The notes: generated by a model not told the origin, from the sequence alone. A DNA stretch of 64,000 nucleotides from Thermoanaerobacterium aotearoense (GCF_009905255.1 NZ_CP047602.1:620001-684000), one strand, 5' to 3'. Positions 28,557 to 36,986 are shown, counted from the stretch's first letter. Translations and numbers: made by a program.

Positions 28557-29288
28557 ATGTTAAAAGCTATAATCGCTGAAGATGAAGATTCGCTTAGAAA
28601 AGAGATAAGCAAAAAAGTCATGGAGATAAGCGATGTTCAAGTTGAATACATCACAAACGAAGGAAGAGATTTATTAAATGCTATACTAAGGGTGAAACCT
28701 GATTTGGCTATATTAGATATAAAACTTCCACAAATGACAGGAATAGAGGTCGTTAAAAACATTCGGGACGTACTACCCAATACGGAGGTCATATTCATAA
28801 CGTCTTACGATGAATATATAAAAGATGCCGTAAAGCTATATGCCGCTGATTATATAGTAAAGCCTATAAATTACAGCAGATTGATTAATACTATTGAAAG
28901 GGTAAAGAGAAAATTTAGCGATTCATCTCTTGTTATAGAAGTAAGATGCGGTGAAGACGTAAGGCTAATCAATACAAATGATATATACTTTATTGAGGCC
29001 AACAGGAAGAAAACTTTTTTCTGCACTGCGTTTGAAGATTTTATGTCAAACACTTCTCTTAGCGATGTCTACAAACTCCTCAATAAAAAGGTATTTTTTA
29101 AGACCAGCAGATCTTATATAGTAAATCTCTATAAAGTTTATTCTATTAAATCTGTAAGTAGAACATCACTTGAAATAAGTTTTAGAGATAAAAGTAAAAA
29201 GGCATATTTATCAAAGAAATTATACAGTGAATTTAGAGATAGATTGAAAGACATATTAAGCCAGCCGGATGATATGAAAGCAAATTAG
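28557..29288 (+). CDS. LytTR-family response regulator
   Basis: A 243-residue DNA-binding response regulator. The receiver domain has acidic residues in AEDED (8-12), the phospho-acceptor Asp54 in LAILDIKLPQMTG and Lys102 in DYIVKPINYSRL. The C-terminal LytTR domain (about 128-235) shows DIYFIEANRKKTFF, FFKTSRSYIVNLYKVYSI and KKAYLSKKLYSEF. It is followed directly by its likely histidine kinase. AgrA/LytT-type relatives bind paired direct repeats; such repeats occur upstream of this gene and of the peptide gene at 30302. Confidence 0.93.
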   Translation: MLKAIIAEDEDSLRKEISKKVMEISDVQVEYITNEGRDLLNAILRVKPDLAILDIKLPQMTGIEVVKNIRDVLPNTEVIFITSYDEYIKDAVKLYAADYIVKPINYSRLINTIERVKRKFSDSSLVIEVRCGEDVRLINTNDIYFIEANRKKTFFCTAFEDFMSNTSLSDVYKLLNKKVFFKTSRSYIVNLYKVYSIKSVSRTSLEISFRDKSKKAYLSKKLYSEFRDRLKDILSQPDDMKAN

Positions 29289-29304
29289 GTTGCTTGGTGA
29301 TGAC

Positions 29305-30150
29305 ATGGTAAGGAAAAGTTTGAATAAGATAATTGCACTGTTTTTTGTGTATATGATTTTTGTCATAATTACGGTAAGCAACAGCATTTACTATAAGCAA
29401 GGATATTTCATGCCGGCTGACTTTAAATTGTTTTTATTCTTTACAATTTTTATCATAAATATTTTGGTTTTTACCATAATAAGGATGATATATACTAATG
29501 GGAAAAACGAGTACCAAAATATCATTAATGATTTTAAGCTTAGGTTTGTAGAGGAACAAAATAATTTATATAGAAAAAATAAACATGAATTGAAGAACAA
29601 CATACTGATCTTATACGAATTGATAAGACAAATGAAGTACAAAGACGCTGAAGAATTTTTAAAGACTTACATTGACGACATAAGCAGCAGCCTTATAAAA
29701 GTTGACACTGGAAATGACATATTAGATCTTCTGTTGTATTCTAAAATAAGCAAGGCGATGAAAAAGGATATATCCGTTCGATTTATTTGTACGGTTGATT
29801 TAAAGATTAGGCAGAAAGCGGTTAATGATGTATGCTCTATTTTGGGAAATTTGATAGATAATGCTACAGAAGAATGTGAAAGACTAAAAAGGGATAGAAA
29901 GATAGAGATAATTTTAAATTCAGATCCAGTTGACTACATCTTTGTTGTCAAAAATACCTGCGATGTCAGCGACTATGTTAAACAAAACATCTTGTGTGAT
30001 GGATTTACAACGAAAGGCGCCGGAAGAGGCAATGGGCTATCTATCGTAAAAGATATTGTTAAAAGCTATGATGGGGATGTAAACATAAATATCGATGATG
30101 AATATTTTTCTGTGACTGTCTTAATACCGTCTCATGAGATAAACGAATGA
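29305..30150 (+). CDS. GHKL sensor histidine kinase, AgrC-like core
   Basis: About 281 residues. ATG 29305 is chosen with a weak GGTGATG before it; an in-frame TTG at 29290 is possible. There are only two membrane helices (about 8-26 and 42-62) with a short loop between, so it lacks the 6-7 helix sensor of AgrC. A coiled linker follows, then the His94 motif KHELKNN, the N box GNLIDNATEE (about 181-190) and the glycine-rich ATP lid GAGRGNGLSIVKD. It is the probable partner of the LytTR regulator 16 bases upstream. The signal is unknown. Confidence 0.88.
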   Translation: MVRKSLNKIIALFFVYMIFVIITVSNSIYYKQGYFMPADFKLFLFFTIFIINILVFTIIRMIYTNGKNEYQNIINDFKLRFVEEQNNLYRKNKHELKNNILILYELIRQMKYKDAEEFLKTYIDDISSSLIKVDTGNDILDLLLYSKISKAMKKDISVRFICTVDLKIRQKAVNDVCSILGNLIDNATEECERLKRDRKIEIILNSDPVDYIFVVKNTCDVSDYVKQNILCDGFTTKGAGRGNGLSIVKDIVKSYDGDVNINIDDEYFSVTVLIPSHEINE

Positions 30151-30154
30151 TAAT

Positions 30155-30222
30155 CTTTTCGTTCCTTAAAATGACATTTTGATTCCTAAGTCCACATTTT
30201 TATCGATAAAAGTTGTACAATT
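30155..30222 (+). promoter_or_regulatory. second putative LytTR-controlled promoter, before the 47-residue peptide
   Basis: CTTTTCGTTCC (30155) and CATTTTGATTCC (30175) have TTTT cores 21 bases apart, and TGACATTTT is shared exactly with the 28321 region. A -10-like TACAAT lies at 30216-30221, 39 bases after the second TTTT. An alternative sigma-A-like pair (TTGATT at 30249, TATAAC at 30273, spacer 18) lies closer to the gene. Confidence 0.55.
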
Positions 30223-30301
30223 TATATGTGATGGCACAACAAAATATTTTGATTCACTTTCATTGAGGCCATTATAACTCATGTGAAGGTGAGGTGAAAA
30301 G

Positions 30302-30445
30302 ATGGATATGCAGTTGACTTTCATAGCTGTAAGCATAGTCATCTTAGTGTTTATAATAACATTTTCTAAAAGCAATATCGACATGGAATTTGCCATTAAA
30401 TTTTTACAGACATTAGTAAAACTAAGCATAAAAAAGAAGAATTAA
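30302..30445 (+). CDS. 47-residue single-helix membrane peptide
   Basis: A short ORF with a good ribosome site (GAGGTG, 4-5 bases before ATG). It starts MDMQLTFIAVSI and forms one membrane helix (about residues 5-21), then an amphipathic stretch FAIKFLQTLVKL and a basic tail SIKKKN. There is no cysteine and no AgrD-like cyclisation core. I do not recognise the family. It lies between the two-component system and the P-loop gene and has a LytTR-like repeat array upstream, so it could be a target or input of that system. Confidence 0.6.
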   Translation: MDMQLTFIAVSIVILVFIITFSKSNIDMEFAIKFLQTLVKLSIKKKN

Positions 30446-30452
30446 ATTTTTA

Positions 30453-30480
30453 TTGCAAAATCTGATTGTTGCCGTATAAT
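30453..30480 (+). promoter_or_regulatory. promoter for the P-loop/Asp23 gene
   Basis: TTGCAA, 16-base spacer, TATAAT, 40 bases before the TTG start. Confidence 0.65.
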
Positions 30481-30520
30481 ATAACCTATAGTCATCATTT
30501 TTAATCATGGAGGGTATCAA

Positions 30521-31369
30521 TTGAAGGTATATTCTTTTGTTGGAGCCAGTGGAAGCGGCAAAAGTCATCATGCGTCGTTTGTTGCAGGGAAATACGGTAT
30601 AAAGTACATCATAGATGACGGCCTTTTGATATGTGAAAACAGGATCGTATCGGGATTTTCGGCTAAAAGAGAAAAGACAAAATTGTCAGCTATAAGAAGA
30701 GCTATTTTTACAGACGATGCTCACGTCAGAGAGGTTAAAAAATCGATCGAGGAGATAAATCCGGACAAGATATTGATAATAGGAACGTCGGATAAGATGG
30801 TGGATAAAATCGCTGAAAGGCTTAATCTACCGCCTGTTACTGAGCGAATATATATAGAAGATATATTATCTCATGATGAGATAGAGCTTGCAAGAAAGAA
30901 AAGATATGAGGAAGGGATGCATGTAATACCTGTACCGACGTTTGAAGTCAAAAAGCATTTTTCAGGGTATTTTATAGATCCATTGAGGATATTTAGACGA
31001 AAGGAGATAGATTTTGAGAAGACGGTAGTGAGGCCATACTACAGCTATCTTGGCAAATACACAATCTCTGAAAATGTAATAAATTCTATTGTATTGAATG
31101 AGGCGAAGAAATTTGAAGGCATCTATAAAATAAATAAAGTCGTAACAGAGAACTACACAGAAGGAATAATAATAAAAATAGAGATTGTAATGGTGCACGG
31201 TACGCCTATAAACAGCGTTTTAAGAGGAGCGATAAAGAAGATAAAAAGTGTCGTAGAATACATGACATCTTTAAATGTGTTGGACATAAAGATTTACGTT
31301 AAATCACTTTATATAAAGGGAAATGACAAGATACTTAAAACCCGAGAAATACTTGATAAAGGCAAATAA
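30521..31369 (+). CDS. P-loop NTPase fused to an Asp23/Gls24-like domain
   Basis: A 282-residue protein starting at TTG, 6 bases after GGAGGG. The first part is a P-loop NTPase: VGASGSGKSHH (Walker A, residues 7-17), with ILIIGTSDKM near residue 87. From about residue 180 the sequence follows the Asp23/Gls24 pattern: GKYTISENVINSIV, IKIEIVMVHGTPINSVLRGA and VEYMTSLNVLDIKIYV. Asp23 proteins are envelope-associated or alkaline-shock proteins in Firmicutes. The function of the fusion is not known to me. It has its own promoter and terminator. Confidence 0.8.
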   Translation: MKVYSFVGASGSGKSHHASFVAGKYGIKYIIDDGLLICENRIVSGFSAKREKTKLSAIRRAIFTDDAHVREVKKSIEEINPDKILIIGTSDKMVDKIAERLNLPPVTERIYIEDILSHDEIELARKKRYEEGMHVIPVPTFEVKKHFSGYFIDPLRIFRRKEIDFEKTVVRPYYSYLGKYTISENVINSIVLNEAKKFEGIYKINKVVTENYTEGIIIKIEIVMVHGTPINSVLRGAIKKIKSVVEYMTSLNVLDIKIYVKSLYIKGNDKILKTREILDKGK

Positions 31370-31380
31370 GCCTTTTTTTT
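31358..31380 (+). terminator. terminator after the P-loop/Asp23 gene
   Basis: AAAGGC pairs with GCCTTT around the stop codon, followed by a run of T. Confidence 0.75.
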
Positions 31381-31450
31381 ATCTTTAAAAAATTATATAA
31401 TAATTGTAGAGGTCAGTAAATATTATGTAGTAAGGCAGTAAAAAACCTAT

Positions 31451-32365
31451 ATGTGGGTGATGAGGAGAATGAGATATTTAGTTGAGCAGTCCGGTTCTAA
31501 GGTTATAGTGCATGGAATCAAGGATTTTAACCTTAAAGAGACATTAGAATGTGGACAATGTTTCAGATGGAATGAAGAAGATGATGGAAGTTATACGGGG
31601 GTCGCATTTGACAGGGTAATAAATGTAAAATTAGATGGAGATATATTGACGATTGATAATACCACTTTGGCAGATTTTAATGATATATGGTATGATTACT
31701 TTGACTTGGGAAGAGACTACGGCAAGATAAAAGAGACGCTTTCGCAGGACGAGATTTTAAAAGCAGCCATAAAGTATGGCGAAGGCATAAGGATTTTGCG
31801 GCAAGACACGTGGGAGACGCTTATATCATTTATCATATCTCAGAACAATCGGATTCCACAGATAAAAAAGGTCATAGAGAATTTAAGCAGGTTATTGGGC
31901 CATCCTATTGTATATAGGGATAAGACTTATTACACATTTCCGAAAGTTCAGGATTTCATAATGGCAGATCTGGAATTGCTAAGTAAAAGCAAATGTGGAT
32001 TCAGATCGAAGTATATAATCGATGCAGCGCTAAAAGTATTTAATGACGAAGTAAATCTTTTTGAGTTGCAGCTTTACGATACTTACGATGTACGTAATAT
32101 ACTCATGAGCATAAGAGGCGTTGGGCCAAAAGTTGCAGACTGTGTCATGCTTTATTCCATCGGAAGATATGAGGCATTTCCGACAGACGTGTGGATAAAG
32201 CGTGTGGTAGAATTTTTATACTTAAAAAGAAAGACGAATAATTCTGACGTGCAGAGTTTTGCAAAAGAGAAGTTTGGCGATTTGTCCGGATTTGCACAGC
32301 AATATCTTTTTAACTATGCAAAAGATCATGTATCAAAAGACGTGTTTAAAGAGAGGAAAAATTAG
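31451..32365 (+). CDS. ogg: OGG1-type 8-oxoguanine DNA glycosylase
   Basis: A bifunctional base-excision repair enzyme removing 8-oxoguanine. N-terminal OGG domain: FNLKETLECGQCFRWNE; then DTWETLISFIISQNNRIPQI and the helix-hairpin-helix/GPD core SIRGVGPKVADCVMLYSIG with the catalytic Lys in GPKVADC and Asp in AFPTDVWIKR. The start is uncertain: ATGs occur at 31451, 31460 and 31469, and only GTGGGTG/GAGGAG runs inside this stretch look like ribosome sites. The stop abuts the ATG of the next gene. Confidence 0.9.
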   Translation: MWVMRRMRYLVEQSGSKVIVHGIKDFNLKETLECGQCFRWNEEDDGSYTGVAFDRVINVKLDGDILTIDNTTLADFNDIWYDYFDLGRDYGKIKETLSQDEILKAAIKYGEGIRILRQDTWETLISFIISQNNRIPQIKKVIENLSRLLGHPIVYRDKTYYTFPKVQDFIMADLELLSKSKCGFRSKYIIDAALKVFNDEVNLFELQLYDTYDVRNILMSIRGVGPKVADCVMLYSIGRYEAFPTDVWIKRVVEFLYLKRKTNNSDVQSFAKEKFGDLSGFAQQYLFNYAKDHVSKDVFKERKN

Positions 32366-33052
32366 ATGATTGGGACTTTTGTAAATGCAGCATCAATTGT
32401 CGTGGGTAGTTTTGTTGGCACTTTATTTAAAATTGGAATTCCGGATAGAATAAAGTCAACGGTTATGCAAGCCATATCTTTAAGCGTTTTGATAATAGGA
32501 TTTGACAGTGCATTGAAATACAAAAATTTGTTGCTGGTGATAATAAGTTTGGCTATAGGCGGCATTTTAGGTGAACTGCTGGACATAGAGAAAAAGCTTA
32601 ACCAATTTGGCGACTTTTTAGAGAGAAAATTATCGAGAAATGGTGAAAATAAGATAAGCGAAGGCTTTGTAACAGCAAGCCTCATATACTGCGTTGGAGC
32701 GATGGCGATTGTAGGTGCATTAAAGGATGGTTTGCAAGGAGATCACAGTATTTTATTTGCCAAATCTATGTTAGATGGCATATCTTCTATAATATTTGCA
32801 TCTACCTTAGGGATTGGTGTTATGATATCATCCGTAAGCGTCCTTTTATATCAAGGTTCTATAACTTTGTGCGCATCGCTTCTTAAAGATTTATTGAATG
32901 CTAACGTGATAGCGGACATGTCTGCCATTGGCGGCGTCTTGATAATAGGCATATCATTAAATATGCTGAATTTGACAAAGATAAAGATTGGGAATCTGCT
33001 TCCGTCAATATTTATACCTATCGTATACGAAATAATGCTGAAAGTATTTTAA
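32366..33052 (+). CDS. DUF554 family membrane protein
   Basis: A 228-residue membrane protein with six or seven hydrophobic segments. The family pattern is clear in GTFVNAASIVVGSFVG, LSLAIGGILGELLDIEKKL, CVGAMAIVGALKDGLQGDHS, LDGISSIIFASTLGIGV and IGGVLIIGISLNML. The function of DUF554 (YdfK/YqgA) proteins is not established; they are described as possible transporters. It starts on the base following the glycosylase stop, so the two are probably translationally coupled. Confidence 0.88.
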   Translation: MIGTFVNAASIVVGSFVGTLFKIGIPDRIKSTVMQAISLSVLIIGFDSALKYKNLLLVIISLAIGGILGELLDIEKKLNQFGDFLERKLSRNGENKISEGFVTASLIYCVGAMAIVGALKDGLQGDHSILFAKSMLDGISSIIFASTLGIGVMISSVSVLLYQGSITLCASLLKDLLNANVIADMSAIGGVLIIGISLNMLNLTKIKIGNLLPSIFIPIVYEIMLKVF

Positions 33053-33088
33053 ATCATAAAGGAGGTGCACTTTAAAGGGGCTGTGAAT

Positions 33089-33505
33089 ATGAAAGAAATA
33101 AGGAGCATAGATGTTGCAAGAGTAGCCATAAGAATGGCTATGTCAAGGAGAGAAGACGAAGCCGTATTAAAGGAGAAGTATGGGAAAGAGGGCATCAAGG
33201 TAGCGGCTGTGGATTATGGCGGCGAATACATTAATTCAATTTCAAAGATAATAGAAAGGGCAGTTGTGGCGGCAAAAAGAGAAGGTGTTGTGGAGGACAA
33301 TCATGTGGGAGAAGGCGCTGTTGCAGGTGCAACACATGAAGCGATAATGCAGCTAAAAGATAAAGCAATGGGGCTTAATATAGGTGGCAAGATTGGAATA
33401 GCATTTTACGGCGAACACCTTTGTGTCTGTGCATTTTTCGCCGTTGGAATGCTAAACTTAAACGAAGTCGCCATTGGACTTGGGCATAGATCTCTTAAAT
33501 ATTGA
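33089..33505 (+). CDS. HutP-family protein
   Basis: A 138-residue relative of HutP, the RNA-binding antiterminator that responds to histidine in Bacillus. ATG 33089 lies 8 bases after AAAGGGG; a longer frame from GTG 33065 overlaps an AAGGAGG sequence. Similarity is best in AIERAVVAAKREG-like helix (IIERAVVAAKREGVVEDNH), GATHEAIMQL, IAFYGEHLCVCAFFAVG and the end VAIGLGHRSL. By eye, the two metal-binding histidines of Bacillus HutP in its SHALYH segment are replaced by Gly here, while the C-terminal His is kept. No histidine-use genes are near. Confidence 0.75.
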   Translation: MKEIRSIDVARVAIRMAMSRREDEAVLKEKYGKEGIKVAAVDYGGEYINSISKIIERAVVAAKREGVVEDNHVGEGAVAGATHEAIMQLKDKAMGLNIGGKIGIAFYGEHLCVCAFFAVGMLNLNEVAIGLGHRSLKY

Positions 33506-33605
33506 TGTGATATGCTTCCCTTAAAATAGATAGTAGACAGGAAATATGTCGAAGCTTTGAATTTTAAAGGAAAGCTTTGTCTGGCATAGATAATAAATTG
33601 CCATT

Positions 33606-33635
33606 AAAAAAGGGTTCATTGCGAACCCTTTTTTT
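33606..33635. terminator. bidirectional terminator between the HutP-like gene and livF
   Basis: Perfect stem AAAAAAGGGTTC with GAACCCTTTTTT, loop ATTGC, T runs on both strands. It overlaps the livF stop region. Confidence 0.92.
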
Positions 33636-34335
33636 AGCCTCCTAAATACGACTTTTTAACCCTTTCATCGTCTTTTAAGACGGATGCAGCACCTTCAAGG
33701 GAGATATTGCCTGTTTCAAGTACGTATGCTCTATCTGCAATGGACAAAGCCATTTTTGCGTTTTGCTCTACCAGAAGGATGGTGGTTCCGTCTTCATTGA
33801 TGCCTTTTATGGTCTTAAATATGTCTTGTACTACAATTGGCGCAAGCCCCATTGATGGTTCGTCTAGCAAAAGCACTTTTGGCTTTGACATCAATGCGCG
33901 CCCTATTGCCAGCATCTGCTGCTCACCACCGCTTAAAGTGCCTGCAATCTGCTTATGCCTTTCTTTTAGACGGGGAAAAAGGTGAAATACTTTTTCCATG
34001 TCGTTTTTTACCGTTTTGTCTTTTCTAAGATATGCCCCCATCTCAAGGTTTTCCATTACAGTCATGTTGGCAAATATTCTTCTTCCCTCTGGCACTTGGC
34101 AGATACCCATATCGACTATATTTTGAGCAGGTTTTTTTGTTATGTCTACATCGTCGAATTTGATGTAGCCTTTTTTTGGCTTCAATATGCCCGATATTGT
34201 CATTAATGTAGTGCTTTTGCCTGCACCATTTGCGCCTATTATCGTAACGATCTCTCCGTCATTTACTTTTAAGTCTATGCCTTTTAGGGCGTTTACCATT
34301 CCGTATGATACGTTTAGATCTTTTATCTCTAACAT
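33634..34335 (-). CDS. livF: branched-chain amino acid ABC transporter ATPase LivF
   Basis: One of two ATPases of the LIV importer. The 233 residues have Walker A GANGAGKSTTLMTI (about 32-45), signature LSGGEQQMLAIGRAL, Walker B LLLDEPSMGLAP and H-loop VEQNAKMAL, with the C-terminal KSYLGG typical of LivF. The ATG follows GGAGGTGC. It is the last gene of livKHMGF. Amino acid specificity within the family is inferred. Confidence 0.93.
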   Translation of the reverse strand: MLEIKDLNVSYGMVNALKGIDLKVNDGEIVTIIGANGAGKSTTLMTISGILKPKKGYIKFDDVDITKKPAQNIVDMGICQVPEGRRIFANMTVMENLEMGAYLRKDKTVKNDMEKVFHLFPRLKERHKQIAGTLSGGEQQMLAIGRALMSKPKVLLLDEPSMGLAPIVVQDIFKTIKGINEDGTTILLVEQNAKMALSIADRAYVLETGNISLEGAASVLKDDERVKKSYLGG

Positions 34336-34338
34336 GAT

Positions 34339-35139
34339 TTAAGCACCTCCTTCTATTGATAAAATTTCGCTTTCATCAATGTCTTCTTCTCCAAGGTATG
34401 CTGCTATTACTTCTGGGTTTTTCTTTATTTCATCTGGTGTGCCATGGGCGATTATTTTCCCGTAGTTCATGACGTATATGTCTTCGCAAAGATCCATCAC
34501 CAACGACATGTCGTGCTCTATCAAGAGAATCGTTATGTCAAATTTGTCTCTTATGAATCGTATTGTATCTGAAAGCTCTTTCGTCTCTTGTGGATTCATT
34601 CCTGCTGCAGGTTCGTCTAAAAGTAAAAGCTTTGGCTTTGTCGCTAGTGCCCTCGCTATTTCCAGCCTTCTCTGCTCGCCGTATGGCAGATTTTTGGCAA
34701 GGTTTAAGGCGTGTTTATCGAGATTGAAGATTTTGAGTAAGTTTATTGCTTCATCATCTTGCGCTTTTTCGCCGTCTAAGTATTTCTTGTACTGCAGAAA
34801 TGAGCTTAAAAGTCCGTATTGTACGTGAATGTGCTCAGCTATCTTGACGTTGTCAAGTACGGTTAGATTTTTAAATAACCGAATGTTTTGAAATGTCCTT
34901 GCTATGCCAAGCTTCGTGTTGCTGTACGGCTTTTGAGATATGGCTTTTCCGTCAAACGTCACTTTCCCTGATGTAGGTTTGTATATACCGGTTATTATGT
35001 TGAATACTGTTGATTTTCCTGCACCATTTGGGCCTATAAGCCCCGTAAGGGAGCCTTTTTCCAGCTCTATATTGACGTCTATCAAGGCTTTTATGCCGCC
35101 AAAGTCTATAGATACGTCTTTAATTGACAGTAAACTCAC
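34339..35139 (-). CDS. livG: branched-chain amino acid ABC transporter ATPase LivG
   Basis: The second ATPase, 266 residues. Walker A GPNGAGKSTVFNIITG, the LivG-specific TFQNIRLFKNLTVLDNV, signature LPYGEQRRLEIARAL, Walker B LLLDEPAAGMNPQE and IEHDMSLVMDL. The start is GTG, 7 bases after GGGGAG, and lies inside the 3' end of livM by 20 bases. The stop is 3 bases before livF. Confidence 0.93.
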   Translation of the reverse strand: MSLLSIKDVSIDFGGIKALIDVNIELEKGSLTGLIGPNGAGKSTVFNIITGIYKPTSGKVTFDGKAISQKPYSNTKLGIARTFQNIRLFKNLTVLDNVKIAEHIHVQYGLLSSFLQYKKYLDGEKAQDDEAINLLKIFNLDKHALNLAKNLPYGEQRRLEIARALATKPKLLLLDEPAAGMNPQETKELSDTIRFIRDKFDITILLIEHDMSLVMDLCEDIYVMNYGKIIAHGTPDEIKKNPEVIAAYLGEEDIDESEILSIEGGA

Positions 35140-36067
35140 TGCTTTTCTCCCCTTTCTTGAATAGTTTTTTGAGGGAAAATTCTTTTGTACCCATCAATCC
35201 TTCTGGTCTAAATAGCATTACGATGATTAAGAGGATGGCGTATATGACCATTCTTAGTGCAGCGTAATCTTGCAAGAGTGCGTATACAAAAGTCAGGAAA
35301 ATTGCTGATAGTATTGATCCTGTTATGCTGCCAAGTCCGCCTAATACAACCATCGTCAATATATCGAATGACTTCATGAAGTTGAATGTCTCCGGCTGTA
35401 TGATGTAGAAGTTGTGGGCGTAAAGGGCACCGCCTATTCCTGCGAAGAATGCACCTATTGTGAACGCCAATGTCTTGTAGTACGTCGTGTTTATGCCCAT
35501 CGATTCTGCTGCCGTCTCATCTTCTCTGATTGCGACACAACATCTGCCGTAGCTGGAGTTTATGAAGTTTTTTATTAGGACGACAGTTATGACTGCTATC
35601 CAGAATACCCATGTCCAGTTTGTGTACTTCGGTATTCCAGATAAGCCGCTGGCTCCGCCTACGTATTCGGTGTTTAAAAATATTACCCTTATTATTTCTC
35701 CGAATCCAAGAGTTGTTATGGCGAGGTAGTCGCCTTTTAATCTTAGAGATGGTATCCCTATCAAGATTCCTGCTATGCCTGCTGATATGCCTCCAACTAA
35801 CAATGCCAATGGAAATGGAAGCCCTAATTTGTACGTTATGATGGCTGATGTGTATGCACCGATTGACATGAATCCTGCGTGTCCTAAGGAGAACTGTCCA
35901 GTAAATCCATTTATAAGGTTAAGGCTTACAGCAAGTATTACGTTTATACCCATGAGAACGTCGTTTAATATGTTTGTAGACAGCAAGATTTGTATTATGG
36001 CGTAAAAGACTAACAGCCCTAAGAATATAAGTAATCTGTTTTTCAATATCTGCTTCAACTTTACCAC
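35120..36067 (-). CDS. livM: branched-chain amino acid ABC transporter permease LivM
   Basis: An inner-membrane permease of 315 residues with eight or more hydrophobic segments. Recognisable blocks are INGFTGQFSLGHAGFMSIGAY (split here for length: INGFTGQF, SLGHAGFM), AGILIGIPSLRLKGDYLAI and VVLGGLGSITGSILSA. The annotated GTG touches the livH stop; a TTG three codons later has a better-placed GGTGG site, so the true start is uncertain by three codons. Confidence 0.9.
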   Translation of the reverse strand: MVKLKQILKNRLLIFLGLLVFYAIIQILLSTNILNDVLMGINVILAVSLNLINGFTGQFSLGHAGFMSIGAYTSAIITYKLGLPFPLALLVGGISAGIAGILIGIPSLRLKGDYLAITTLGFGEIIRVIFLNTEYVGGASGLSGIPKYTNWTWVFWIAVITVVLIKNFINSSYGRCCVAIREDETAAESMGINTTYYKTLAFTIGAFFAGIGGALYAHNFYIIQPETFNFMKSFDILTMVVLGGLGSITGSILSAIFLTFVYALLQDYAALRMVIYAILLIIVMLFRPEGLMGTKEFSLKKLFKKGEKSSEFTVN

Positions 36068-36952
36068 CTACACTTTCTCTCTTACATTTTTGCCAAAGAG
36101 CCCTGTTGGCTTAATTAGCAATATGATTATGAGTATTGCGAATGAAACGCCATCTCTGTATAGTGAGCTGCCATAGCCTGAAACAAGCGCTTCTATGACG
36201 CCCATCAAAAGCCCTCCTACCATAGCACCTGGTATTATGCCTATTCCGCCTAATACTGCTGCTATGAATGCTTTTAAGCCTGGCATTATACCCATTAGGG
36301 GATCTATGGAGTTGTAGTATATGCCAACTAATACGCCTGCAACAGCGGCAAGGGCAGAGCCTATGGCAAATGTAAATGAAACGGTCCTATCTACATTTAC
36401 GCCCATAAGCCTTGCAGCGTCAGGGTCTGTAGAGACGGCCCTCATGGCTTTTCCGATCTTTGTCTTATAGATTATTATCTGAAGTCCTACCATCATGATT
36501 ATGGATACGACAAATATGACGATCTGCTGATTTGATATGGTGATTATTCCATTGAAAAATGAGTACATGTGCTGCTGAAAAATCTGCGGATACGTCCTGA
36601 CTTGTGGGGATAGAATGATTATGCCTCCGTTTTCCAGCAAAAGAGAGACGCCGATGGCTGTAATCAATATTGATATTTTTGATTTATCTCTTAAGGGCCT
36701 GTATGCTACACGCTCTATTGTAACGCCAAGCAAAAGGCTTACTAACATTGCCAATAGGAGAGATGGTATAAATCCAAGGTGAAAGTATGTGGATGCGAAA
36801 AATCCTGTAAAAGCACCTACCATGTATATATCGCCATGAGCAAAATTTATAAGTTTCATTATGCCGTAAACCATGGTATATCCAAGGGCGATAAGTGCGT
36901 ATATGCTGCCTAATGATAAACCATTTATAAGCTGTTCAATAAATGTCTTCAT
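36068..36952 (-). CDS. livH: branched-chain amino acid ABC transporter permease LivH
   Basis: The partner permease, about 294 residues. I start at the ATG ending at 36952 because GAGGTG lies 6 bases upstream; a longer frame reaches 37009 but runs through an intercistronic hairpin. Family motifs: NGLSLGSIYALIALGYTMVYG, INFAHGDIYMVGAF, DPDAARLMGVNVDR and VLGGIGIIPGAMVGG. It is second in the operon after the binding protein. Confidence 0.92.
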   Translation of the reverse strand: MKTFIEQLINGLSLGSIYALIALGYTMVYGIMKLINFAHGDIYMVGAFTGFFASTYFHLGFIPSLLLAMLVSLLLGVTIERVAYRPLRDKSKISILITAIGVSLLLENGGIIILSPQVRTYPQIFQQHMYSFFNGIITISNQQIVIFVVSIIMMVGLQIIIYKTKIGKAMRAVSTDPDAARLMGVNVDRTVSFTFAIGSALAAVAGVLVGIYYNSIDPLMGIMPGLKAFIAAVLGGIGIIPGAMVGGLLMGVIEALVSGYGSSLYRDGVSFAILIIILLIKPTGLFGKNVREKV

Positions 36953-36986
36953 CAACATCACCTCAAGTTTAAATATATTAAAATAT

